Positions 34,304 through 42,433 of a stretch of 64,000 nt of DNA are shown here, one piece after another. The translations under genes and the position numbers were made by a program. Source of the DNA: Chryseobacterium elymi (GTDB lineage Bacteria; Bacteroidota; Bacteroidia; Flavobacteriales; Weeksellaceae); assembly GCF_003385495.1 (NCBI RefSeq), contig NZ_QNUH01000004.1:1-64000 (forward strand). The letters run 5' to 3'. Numbering within the stretch: the stretch's first letter is position 1; every line of letters starts with the position of its first letter. A model generated the notes under the pieces. It was not told the DNA's origin. It made no database searches and saw nothing but the letters and a program-made list of their open reading frames with translations.

Positions 34304-35059
34304 ATGAAAATAGGATTAATAGGATTTGGAAAGGCTGGTAAAGCCGTAGCGAATGTAATACTGCAACACACAGATTTTTCTTTAGAATGGGTATTGCGGA
34401 AAAGTGGAATACTTGAGCATACGTCTGCTAAAGAAGTTCTAGGAATTTCGGTTGCGGACCCCGGTTTGATCTACTCAGAACAGAATACGGATTTGGAAGC
34501 GTTACTAAATAAAAAGCCTGTAGATATTATTATTGACTTTTCGACGGCAGAAGGCATCTACAGTTATGGAAAAATAGCGTCCAGGAGAAATATTAAAATT
34601 ATCTCTGCTATTTCACATTACGAAGAAAATGAAAAAAGATTCCTGAAGGAACTTTCTCTTGACACGGTAGTTTTCTGGTCGCCAAACATTACATTGGGCG
34701 TTAATTATCTATTATTTGCTGCCTCATTACTTAAAAATATTGCGCCTGGTGTTGATATAGAAGTTATTGAAGAGCACTTTAAAGCTAAAGCCGGAATATC
34801 AGGTACCGCCGTAAAAATTGCGGAAACCTTAGACATTGAGACCAGCAGCATCAATTCCGTAAGAGCGGGCGGAATTGTCGGCAAGCATGAAGTTATATTT
34901 GGTTTTCCTTATCAAACCGTACGTCTGGTTCATGAATCTATTTCGCGAGAAGCATTTGGGAGCGGAGCATTATTCGTGGCAGAAAACCTTAATAAAAAGG
35001 GAAATGGGCTATATAATTTTGAAGACATTTTACGGCCTTATTTTTTTAATCAATCTTAA
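34304..35059 (+). CDS. Divergent dihydrodipicolinate reductase (DapB)-like protein
   Basis: 251 aa with the DapB layout: an NAD(P)-binding Rossmann opening GFGKAGKAV (8-16), IIIDFSTAEG, SPNITLGVN and a C-terminal tetrahydrodipicolinate-type domain. In the catalytic loop, canonical E-x-H-H-x2-K-x-D-A-P-S-G-T is replaced by E-E-H158-F159-x-A-K162-A-G-I-S-G-T: the catalytic His is Phe and the D-A-P step is lost. It may still bind a nucleotide, but lysine biosynthesis is doubtful. Neighbours are the ars cluster and potassium uptake, not lysine genes. Its own promoter is present. Confidence 0.75.
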   Translation: MKIGLIGFGKAGKAVANVILQHTDFSLEWVLRKSGILEHTSAKEVLGISVADPGLIYSEQNTDLEALLNKKPVDIIIDFSTAEGIYSYGKIASRRNIKIISAISHYEENEKRFLKELSLDTVVFWSPNITLGVNYLLFAASLLKNIAPGVDIEVIEEHFKAKAGISGTAVKIAETLDIETSSINSVRAGGIVGKHEVIFGFPYQTVRLVHESISREAFGSGALFVAENLNKKGNGLYNFEDILRPYFFNQS

Positions 35060-35076
35060 AAGGTAATTAATACCTT
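35060..35076. terminator. Possible bidirectional terminator between the DapB-like gene and trkA
   Basis: AAGGTA / TACCTT arms around ATTAA, flanked by A- and T-rich runs on both sides. It sits directly after the DapB-like stop and 65 bp from the convergent trkA stop. Confidence 0.45.
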
Positions 35077-35140
35077 AAAATTGATAACCAATCCAAATGC
35101 CCGGATCTTCAATCAAATCTGGAAGAACAGGATACTCATT

Positions 35141-35824
35141 CTATTCTTTGGCAAATTTTTGAAGATCCTCATTGGCCCCATAGATAACAATAATATCATC
35201 TTTTGTCAGGATAGTCTGTGGGTCAGGTATTCCCTGGACTGTTGGAACCATTTTATTTTTACCAAAAAAGCTGGATTCCCGTGTATTTTTTATTGTGGTT
35301 AATACCAGAACATTATAGTTTTCTCTGAATTTCACTTCTTCAATAGATTTTCCAATATATTTTTCGGGAAGCAGTATTTCTACAATACTATAATTTTTAT
35401 TAAGTTCAAATGAATCAATAACTCCTTTTAAACATAGCTTCTTAGCCCACCTTTCGGAAGATTCTTCTTCCGGTCTCACAATTTCACTAACTCCGATAGC
35501 CTGTAATACATTTTCATGAAGTGGATTGATCGAGCGGCTTATTAATCTCTTTACACCTAGATTTTTAAAGTTTGCTGTAGCCATGATATTGGCACCCTCA
35601 TCTTCCCCTATACAAACCATGACCACATCTGTATTTTTCAATGGCAAATGAGCAATAGCCGCCTGGTCAGTTGCATTCATACAAATGGTATGGGAAAGCT
35701 TATTTTTCAATAGATTTACTTTCTCCACTCTAAAGTCCACACCAATTACTTCATTTCCTTGTTGTGTTAGCTTTTCGGCTAATGAACCACCAAAATTGCC
35801 CAGTCCAATTATTATAAATTTCAT
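35141..35824 (-). CDS. trkA: TrkA/KtrA potassium channel regulatory protein
   Basis: 227-aa cytoplasmic gating subunit. RCK_N (about 1-125) starts with the nucleotide-binding IIIGLGNFGGSLAEKL and has the acidic end of strand 2 in VIGVDFR; RCK_C (about 135-225) follows. It is 12 bp downstream of the trkH gene on the same strand, a standard K+ uptake pair. Confidence 0.93.
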   Translation of the reverse strand: MKFIIIGLGNFGGSLAEKLTQQGNEVIGVDFRVEKVNLLKNKLSHTICMNATDQAAIAHLPLKNTDVVMVCIGEDEGANIMATANFKNLGVKRLISRSINPLHENVLQAIGVSEIVRPEEESSERWAKKLCLKGVIDSFELNKNYSIVEILLPEKYIGKSIEEVKFRENYNVLVLTTIKNTRESSFFGKNKMVPTVQGIPDPQTILTKDDIIVIYGANEDLQKFAKE

Positions 35825-35836
35825 TGTTATCTATTA

Positions 35837-37591
35837 TTAGTTAATTAATATTTCGTCAGAAGGATAAGTATAATTTCCGTGCTTTACTTTCTTAAAGAAT
35901 GCTATTAAAATAGTAAGCATCGTTACCCGGCCTATAAACATTATTCCAATAAGAACCACCTTGCTTGTACTGCTTAAGTCTGCCGTAATACCTAAGCTTA
36001 ATCCCACTGTACTGTATGCTGAGAAACATTCAAATGCGATATCAAGGAGAGGAATATGATTATCATAGTGAGATATTAAAAAGACACCGGCACCAATAAC
36101 TATCAGAGATAAGCTCATAACGGCAAAGGCACGTCTTATGGATATATCGGCAATTTCACGTCTGAATACTTCTATTTTGTTTTTTCCTTTGGCAAGGCTC
36201 AGGTAGTTGAGCGTAGCAATCGCAAAAGTACTGGTTTTAATACCTCCACCAGTAGATGCCGGAGAAGCCCCAACCCACATAAGGAAGATAATTATAATAA
36301 TTGATGAAAAATGCAGTTCACTGAAATCTATGGAGTTGAATCCAGCAGTTCTAGGTGTGGTTGCCGTAAACAGTGCCGTAACTATTTTTCCTATTCCGGA
36401 GTGTCCCGAGAGAACATTATTAAATTCTTTAAAGTAAATTACAACTGTTCCCACAAGAATTAAAAGAACTGAGGTAATAAGATTAATTTTGTTGCTTAAG
36501 GTCAATATCCAAGGCTTACGCTTATTTTCCCTTTCCAGAAATCTTAAAACATAGTGGGTTAAAATATGTTTGACGTATCGGACAGAGTTTATTACGATAG
36601 GAAAACCAAGCCCTCCAAAAACGAAGATAAGCACAATGGTAAACTGAAGCGGGTAATTAAAAACATATCCTCCTTCCATCATTCCGTTGGGAAGGGTAGA
36701 AAATCCTGCATTGCAGAATGCTGATATAGCATGGAAAACAGAAAAATAGACTCTGTCGGAAAATTCAGGAATCAGGCTGGTATCCAGGTTAATAAAAATT
36801 AATAAAGCACCTGTAAATTCTACCAGAAAAGTGATCATTAGGATTCTTTTTACGGTAGTAAAAACCTCGCCTATCTTTTCAGAGTTCGTCATGTCACTCA
36901 AAGCAATCTGGTTTTCATAGGTAGACCCACCTTTAAAAAAATAACTAAAATAACTGGCAAAAGTCAGTATTCCTAGTCCGCCGGCCTGGATCAGTAGCAT
37001 AATAAGGGTTTGTCCAAATTGCGTAAAATAACTGCTGGTGTCCACAACAATCAAACCAGTTACACACACTGCACTGGTTGAAGTAAATAATGCATTTATA
37101 AAGCTAATCCCATGATTAGTCGCTTTAGGAAGCATTAACAACAATGCTCCTATTAATATCAACCCTAAAAAACTAACAATAAATAATTGAGCCGGATTAA
37201 GAAAAGACCGTTTATAATTTAGACCGGGACCTGTAACACCCCTGACAATTTTCAGTATTACAGCCCACCTTAGCCAGTGAGTAATAAAATCAGTACCTCC
37301 ATCTGCAAACTGTTTATAAATACAGAATAAAATAAAGATCATACTCAGTAAATCAAAAATAAAAACACTTAGAATCGAATTATTTCTGAAATAATAATAT
37401 TTAAATATGGTATATAACATTCCAATTGCCAGCACGGAAAAATAAAGCGTCATCGCCACCGTTTCCATTGAATCTGTCAAGTTGAACCCGTAATCTAAAA
37501 TTAAACCGCTGACTGCCAGCAAATGTAAAATCAGAATCAGTTTATTTGTCCAGTTGTCATAAAGAAATTCTTTCATCATTATAATCTTCAA
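35837..37591 (-). CDS. trkH: TrkH/KtrB family potassium transporter
   Basis: 584-aa inner-membrane transporter, longer than KtrB because of extra N-terminal membrane helices (about 15-130). Filter-like segments are SAVCVTGLIVVDTS, SAFCNAGFSTLPNGM, TTPRTAGFNSIDFSE and SAYSTVGLSLGIT, the four P-loops each with a key Gly. It forms an operon with trkA downstream and lies next to nhaA, together a Na+/K+ homeostasis cluster. Start at 37591 (the codons for MMKEFLYDN follow 4 codons later as an alternative). Confidence 0.92.
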   Translation of the reverse strand: MKIIMMKEFLYDNWTNKLILILHLLAVSGLILDYGFNLTDSMETVAMTLYFSVLAIGMLYTIFKYYYFRNNSILSVFIFDLLSMIFILFCIYKQFADGGTDFITHWLRWAVILKIVRGVTGPGLNYKRSFLNPAQLFIVSFLGLILIGALLLMLPKATNHGISFINALFTSTSAVCVTGLIVVDTSSYFTQFGQTLIMLLIQAGGLGILTFASYFSYFFKGGSTYENQIALSDMTNSEKIGEVFTTVKRILMITFLVEFTGALLIFINLDTSLIPEFSDRVYFSVFHAISAFCNAGFSTLPNGMMEGGYVFNYPLQFTIVLIFVFGGLGFPIVINSVRYVKHILTHYVLRFLERENKRKPWILTLSNKINLITSVLLILVGTVVIYFKEFNNVLSGHSGIGKIVTALFTATTPRTAGFNSIDFSELHFSSIIIIIFLMWVGASPASTGGGIKTSTFAIATLNYLSLAKGKNKIEVFRREIADISIRRAFAVMSLSLIVIGAGVFLISHYDNHIPLLDIAFECFSAYSTVGLSLGITADLSSTSKVVLIGIMFIGRVTMLTILIAFFKKVKHGNYTYPSDEILIN

Positions 37592-37608
37592 ATTAAAACC
37601 CTAGATTA

Positions 37609-38934
37609 TTACTTATCAGACCGTTTGTTTAATACTACATATCCCAATATACCCCCAATAATAGAAGCTACAAAAATACCTATTTTTGCTTGTGTCATAT
37701 ATTCTTCATGAGTAAATGCAAGAGAAGTGACGAAGAGAGACATAGTAAATCCAATAGAAGACAGCAAGGCCAGGCCCAAAAGATTTCTGATATTCATTCC
37801 ATCAGGAAAAGGGGCTACTTTTAATTTCACCAGTAGCAATGTAAAGCCCACTACGCCAACGACTTTTCCAACAAGCAAACCCAATGCAACCCCAACGGCC
37901 ACATTTGTGCTTAATAGCTGGTCTAAATCTATAACTAAAGAAACGCCCGCGTTTGCTAAGGCAAAAATAGGGATGATGATAAAAGTTACTGCAGGGTGCA
38001 TTGCATGCTCCAAACGTTGCAGAGGAGGCGTTGCTGCCGTGGTAGTATTGCTAATCTCCTCTAAAACATGAAGCTGGTCATTGGTGAGGGTTGGTTTGCT
38101 GTTATCAGGATCAATCTTTTTAAATCTCTCTAAATATTTTTGAATTTTTTCACTGAAAATTTTCTCTCTAATTTCTACATTGGCAGGGATAGTAAAAGCA
38201 GTTAATACAGCAGCAATAGTAGCATGCACCCCCGATAGCAGAAAGGTACTCCATACCCCTCCAATGCCTAATATAGCATAGAAAAAAATATTCCGGACCC
38301 CCATTTTGTTACCTATATACATAGCAAGTAAAACGGCCATTCCTGCTAACAAGTATATAAGCGAAATATCTGAAGTATAAAAAAAAGCAATTACTAAAAC
38401 AGCTCCCAGATCATCTACAATTGCAAGTGCTGTTAAAAATACCTTTAAAGAAAAGGGGATTCTATCACCAAGTAAATAAAGCACACCTAATGCGAATGCG
38501 ATGTCTGTGGCCATGGGTATACCCCATCCACTTTGTACTTCGCCTGTTGGATTAAAAAGCAAATAAATACCAGCTGGTATTACCATTCCTCCTAATGCAG
38601 CAGCAATAGGTAACAAAGCCTTTCGAGGATTGGAAAGTTCTCCCCCTACAAGCTCTCTTTTTAATTCAAGACCAACCACAAAAAAGAAAATGGCCATTAA
38701 ACCGTCGTTAATCCAGTGATGAAGGCTTAATTCAAAATACGTATTACCAGCCCACCGAAATCCGAATTTTTCCTCTAAAAAATGATGATATCCATCAGCC
38801 CATGGTGAGTTTGCCAGGATCAATGCTATTATCACACTGATTCCTAATACAATACCTCCTGATTTTTCCTGGTGCATAAAACGTTGTATAGGAGACAATA
38901 TTGTTTCAATGGGTGTTATTTTAGATTCATGCAT
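37609..38934 (-). CDS. nhaA: Na+/H+ antiporter NhaA
   Basis: 441-aa electrogenic antiporter with about 12 membrane segments. The two-aspartate core ALAIVDDLGAVLVIA and MATDIAFALGVL are present, as is the GGVWSTFLLSGVHATIA segment. The start at 38934 (MHESKITPIE) is chosen because it precedes the NhaA N-terminus by the usual distance; the frame extends to 38991 with a poor leader. A cytoplasmic insert (about 275-320) is longer than in E. coli NhaA, as in other Bacteroidetes. It is upstream of trkH on the same strand, 17 bp apart. Confidence 0.95.
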   Translation of the reverse strand: MHESKITPIETILSPIQRFMHQEKSGGIVLGISVIIALILANSPWADGYHHFLEEKFGFRWAGNTYFELSLHHWINDGLMAIFFFVVGLELKRELVGGELSNPRKALLPIAAALGGMVIPAGIYLLFNPTGEVQSGWGIPMATDIAFALGVLYLLGDRIPFSLKVFLTALAIVDDLGAVLVIAFFYTSDISLIYLLAGMAVLLAMYIGNKMGVRNIFFYAILGIGGVWSTFLLSGVHATIAAVLTAFTIPANVEIREKIFSEKIQKYLERFKKIDPDNSKPTLTNDQLHVLEEISNTTTAATPPLQRLEHAMHPAVTFIIIPIFALANAGVSLVIDLDQLLSTNVAVGVALGLLVGKVVGVVGFTLLLVKLKVAPFPDGMNIRNLLGLALLSSIGFTMSLFVTSLAFTHEEYMTQAKIGIFVASIIGGILGYVVLNKRSDK

Positions 38935-39265
38935 TATATTCTCAAGCTTAAGTTTATATATTATAATTGAAAGGAAAAATGCCGATGACATTTTTAATAA
39001 TTACAAAAATATGGAATTTAAACCTATTTCCTTTGAAAGTAGAAATAATTGACACAGTTTCATTTTGAGAGGGTATATTATCATTTTGATATCCTTTCAA
39101 TTACACCCTAAATCAATTCACAATATATATAACTGATTACCATTCGATTAATTTAAAACCACTTCATTGGAATGAGTTTGGTGATAGATGGAAATAAGCT
39201 TTTACTGTATCTCATGCATTATTGCAAATATTCTTGAATAAAAAAATTAATTTAATTGGTAAAAA

Positions 39266-39625
39266 ATGAAGACAAAAATAATTAGCACTATTTGCCAGTG
39301 GGCACCTGAAGCCGCTAATCTCATTCCTGATGTTGCCTGTGAGGAAAATACTTTAGCTGACTATCAGTTACTGCAGAAATTGGCCGAATTATGTATTGAA
39401 AAAAATAGTTCGGAATCAGAGGATGGATTGGCGTATGTTCAGGAAATTATAAATGTAGTTAATCTTCTTTACCAGGAAGGTAATCAATACACTCGAAATG
39501 CCATTGAAAATGAATTTCTGACAATCTTTTCTTGTCAGGAGAGCCCGGGAAGCCTTAAAAACCACCTAGATCTTTTCCCCAACGAATTAAAGAAAGGGTA
39601 TATAAAAACCATCTTAAAAAATTAG
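39266..39625 (+). CDS. Hypothetical protein, resembles DUF7674
   Basis: 119 aa, small, acidic and mostly helical. It has no signal peptide or membrane segment. It opens MKTKIISTICQWAPEAANLI, and short segments (QWAPEA, NEFLTIF) look like the DUF7674 family, which has no known function and is often found in immunity-like contexts. There is no neighbour in the same direction. A transposon-like repeat lies 120 bp downstream. Confidence 0.65.
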   Translation: MKTKIISTICQWAPEAANLIPDVACEENTLADYQLLQKLAELCIEKNSSESEDGLAYVQEIINVVNLLYQEGNQYTRNAIENEFLTIFSCQESPGSLKNHLDLFPNELKKGYIKTILKN

Positions 39626-39749
39626 TAGATTGTAGAAACCCCGGTAATCGTAATCAGGTAAATTTGGTAGTCAAGCTCACAAACAATGTAATTTGGCGCC
39701 ATTTTTTATAAACGATTATATCAATATCTTCAATAGACTTTAATGTTGA

Positions 39750-39849
39750 GAGACCGTCTCAAAAGGTAAACTAACGCTCTGAGAATCTCCTAAACAACAA
39801 AAGTTGTCAGACAGGAATCCGAGAGAGGGGGTACTTTTGAGACAGCCTC
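39750..39849. mobile_element. MITE-like element / insertion sequence remnant
   Basis: GAGACCGTCTCAAAAG (39750-39765) and the inverted CTTTTGAGACAGCCTC (39834-39849) match at 14 of 16 positions, with about 70 non-coding bases between. The ends resemble those of IS5/IS1182-group elements seen in Bacteroidetes. No transposase remains. No target duplication was clearly seen. Confidence 0.55.
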
Positions 39850-39897
39850 TTTCAAATAGCCTGCCTGATTTAAAACTCTTGTAGGCATTGTTTTTTT

Positions 39898-40839
39898 CTA
39901 CTTGTTTTTCAAGGAAGTCAGACAGTTTTTGTACGTATCGATCAAGGCTTCTGCTACAATTCTGGGGTCTTGCTGATGTATTCCATGGCTGTAACGCGGC
40001 AACAGGATAAGGCGGCTATTGCTGTTATTTTTTATCATCTCAGCATAATGCTTGATTCTTAATTCATCTAATTCTTTCCACCATGGGATTAAGTTGATCC
40101 CTAATTTCAGATTTTCGTTCATTTCTGTTTCATAATGTTCAATATGCTTGTTGTATGAAATCATTACGGTTATAGGAATGTCCTTAAGAGGTTGTAAGGA
40201 TTTGTATTTTTTAAAGAATTCCGGTGAATTTTCATTCAGTTCTCTCGTTGCCTCATTCCGAAAACCATCTGATGTTAAGGTGTCATTTATGATGTTTTTA
40301 AGGTTTATTGCAAATAATTCCCTATACCCTGTCGAGCTTGATGTATTCATTTTGACTTTGTTGTCTTCTTCTTTTGTAAGCATAAAATCTGTCGGGTCTA
40401 TGAAAAATAAGCCGCAAACTTCATTTGGATACATTGAGCTATACAAACGTATAAATGGTCCACCTATCGAGTGTCCTACTAATAGATAAGGCGGGCTTAT
40501 TTTTAAGGCACCTAATAAATCATGAAGTCTTTTGATAACATCTTCATCTGTTTTTATGGAAGTATCGATTTCTGACTCTCCAATTCCATTTCTATCATAA
40601 ACTATCCCTGCAAAACTTTTTTGAATGAAAGGAAATAAACTTCCATAGCCTCCACCTCCTGAACCGAGACCACTTTCAAAGATTAGTATTGGCTCATTAG
40701 CTTTTCTTTCGTAAAGTCCAAAAGTTTTATATGCTATTTGCTTATTGTTAATAGATACGAATTTTCTTTCAGAAGTCTGCGAAAAAACTAATGTTATTGA
40801 AAAGAAAGTAATAAATACAGATATTCTTATGGATTTCAT
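39898..40839 (-). CDS. Secreted alpha/beta hydrolase
   Basis: 313 aa with a signal peptide (MKSIRISVFITFFSITLVFS). Nucleophile elbow GHSIGG, oxyanion-hole segment ESGLGSGGGGYG, and a late HG segment (YSHGIHQ) suggest an intact Ser-Asp-His triad. It is near the proline iminopeptidase/epoxide hydrolase superfamily; the substrate is unknown. It stands alone on the minus strand between a MITE-like element and a 400-bp gap. Confidence 0.85.
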   Translation of the reverse strand: MKSIRISVFITFFSITLVFSQTSERKFVSINNKQIAYKTFGLYERKANEPILIFESGLGSGGGGYGSLFPFIQKSFAGIVYDRNGIGESEIDTSIKTDEDVIKRLHDLLGALKISPPYLLVGHSIGGPFIRLYSSMYPNEVCGLFFIDPTDFMLTKEEDNKVKMNTSSSTGYRELFAINLKNIINDTLTSDGFRNEATRELNENSPEFFKKYKSLQPLKDIPITVMISYNKHIEHYETEMNENLKLGINLIPWWKELDELRIKHYAEMIKNNSNSRLILLPRYSHGIHQQDPRIVAEALIDTYKNCLTSLKNK

Positions 40840-41244
40840 CTTTTTTGATCTGGTATAAGTAGCAGGTCTTAAAATTACCGTTCACTCACAATACTTGCAA
40901 TTTGCATTCTGAGGATTTTAAACAATATTAATGAATTTTTAGGTGACGATATACTTTAATATACGATTTAATCCTAGCATTGCTTTTATATAGATTTAAT
41001 CCAAACAAAACCTTTCACACCGATTTCATAACATCAAATACTGGCACAATAGATGCTTTACTTCCTCACGCTTATATCTAACGATAACTACACTGTGAAC
41101 GCCCACCAATAAGGCTTAATACTTATCCGGACACAGCATAATGAAAAATAATATATAATTTTGTAAGTTAAAATTTGTTAATTTCAACTATTATTTAATA
41201 ATTATTTTTCAGATTTGTTCTACAAACATAAATATTATTAAAAT
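40840..41244. other. Intergenic region before the GG-leader peptide gene
   Basis: No gene-like open frame was seen. A -7 box TAATTTTG at 41156-41163 lies about 80 bp before the small peptide gene and may drive it. The rest is AT-rich without repeats I could identify. Confidence 0.45.
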
Positions 41245-41385
41245 ATGAAAAATTTAAAAAAGCTTACAAAAGCAGAATTAAAAACAATTGTTGGAGGTGC
41301 AGATTGTGTCAGGCTATGTTTTGTAAATGATAAATTAACATGCGTTCCATATAATTCATGTGGTGGTCCTGGACTCGAGCCATAA
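41245..41385 (+). CDS. GG-leader, cysteine-rich small peptide (bacteriocin-like)
   Basis: 46 codons. The N-terminal MKNLKKLTKAELKTIVGG is a double-glycine leader (cleavage after Gly17-Gly18) of the kind used by C39-peptidase exporters in Bacteroidetes. The predicted 28-residue mature peptide (residues 19-46) has four cysteines at 21, 25, 33 and 39, followed by GGPGLEP. Two disulfides are likely. No exporter, immunity gene or modification enzyme is in the window, so it is an orphan precursor. The leader matches known Chryseobacterium bacteriocin-like peptides; activity is not shown. Confidence 0.8.
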   Translation: MKNLKKLTKAELKTIVGGADCVRLCFVNDKLTCVPYNSCGGPGLEP

Positions 41386-41627
41386 AAAAATTGAAAACTG
41401 TTTTTTCGAACACATACATATAAAATATTTTTAATATCAGTAAAAAAGTGTTTGACTTATTCTTCCAACTCCGAGGAAAGAGATTTCTTGGATAAAGAAC
41501 AAATACTGAAGAGCAAATAAATTTTATTTTTCTATAAGGACTCCAATCAAACTTCTATTTCACCGCTTATGAATTTGTTTTTAATTTTAATAAGTATAAT
41601 CAGGCAACTTTTTTATAATACCCTGCT

Positions 41628-41705
41628 CTCCGAAGTCTCCTGACTTTGGAACATGTTTAAAGGGATTGTTTTTATTTTACTGGCACAAAGTCAGCAGACT
41701 TTGCT
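41628..41705. repeat. Palindromic repeats, copies A and D
   Basis: 41628-41650 reads CTCCGAAGTC-TCCT-GACTTTGGA and 41684-41705 has CAAAGTC-AGCA-GACTTTG. Two related copies lie on the other side of the lipoprotein gene. The shared core is CCAAAGTC-N4-GACTTTGG. Confidence 0.6.
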
Positions 41706-41782
41706 TAGCAGAAATTTTTGTTTAAAACAGGATCTTTCAAAAGAAAGCACTAAATATTCCGTTTAATTCTTAAATTTGGCTC

Positions 41783-42223
41783 ATGCGAAAGAATCTTTAT
41801 TTCACCATTATATTATTTTCTCTTACCAGTTGCTATACGTACCAGGTAAAAAAACAAGTGGATCCAGCAGCCGACAATAAGCAAAATACAGTTGTGCAAA
41901 TGAAAAATACAACAGCTGCGTCCCAAAGTCTGAACACACCACAAGCACCTGCTCCTATCAATATTCAGGAGAAACTTACATCCGGTAAAAATGTTAAAAT
42001 TGACGTTGAAGGCAAAAGTTATAAAGTAATCGTTGACAAGTGGGAAAGTGACAGTCTGGTGGCACACCCGGTTCATAATCCTAAAAAAATTCTGAAATTC
42101 CATAAGAACCAAATCAATGCCGAGAAAATTGCAGAAAAACGATTTTCACAACCAATAGCCGATATTATTACCGTTACCGCTTATGCCGCAATTGGTGTTG
42201 GAATCTGGTATCTTCTCCAATAA
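41783..42223 (+). CDS. Small lipoprotein of unknown function
   Basis: 146 aa with signal peptide and lipobox SLTSCYTY (Cys about residue 17). A Gln/Thr/Pro-rich region (about 25-65) is followed by a small domain that contains KNVKIDVEGKSYKVIVDKWESDSL, broken here by short loops, and a hydrophobic C-terminal helix (DIITVTAYAAIGVGIWYLL), suggesting both a lipid and a membrane anchor. It is flanked on both sides by the AAAGTC palindromes. Not recognised. A start near the lipobox rules out a longer frame. Confidence 0.7.
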   Translation: MRKNLYFTIILFSLTSCYTYQVKKQVDPAADNKQNTVVQMKNTTAASQSLNTPQAPAPINIQEKLTSGKNVKIDVEGKSYKVIVDKWESDSLVAHPVHNPKKILKFHKNQINAEKIAEKRFSQPIADIITVTAYAAIGVGIWYLLQ

Positions 42224-42268
42224 TTTTTTAAAATTTTCCGATAATATCAGAAGTTTTTATTCCGCAAT

Positions 42269-42352
42269 CTACAAAGTCTGCCGTACTGGTCAACAAGATA
42301 ACCACTACATATTTACAGAATATAGAATCTCCAAAGTCTACCGACTTTGGAG
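42269..42352. repeat. Palindromic repeats, copies B and C
   Basis: 42272-42290 has a half-degenerate copy (CAAAGTC-TGCC-GTACTGG). 42329-42352 is a perfect copy with CTCCAAAGTC-TACC-GACTTTGGAG, and T-rich sequence follows. Copy C may also terminate the lipoprotein transcript. Confidence 0.65.
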
Positions 42353-42433
42353 ATTTCATTTTTCATAATATCAAATAATATTCTAAAGGAATGTATAAAG
42401 ATACAGCAGAATTGAATAATTGATCTTCAAGTT

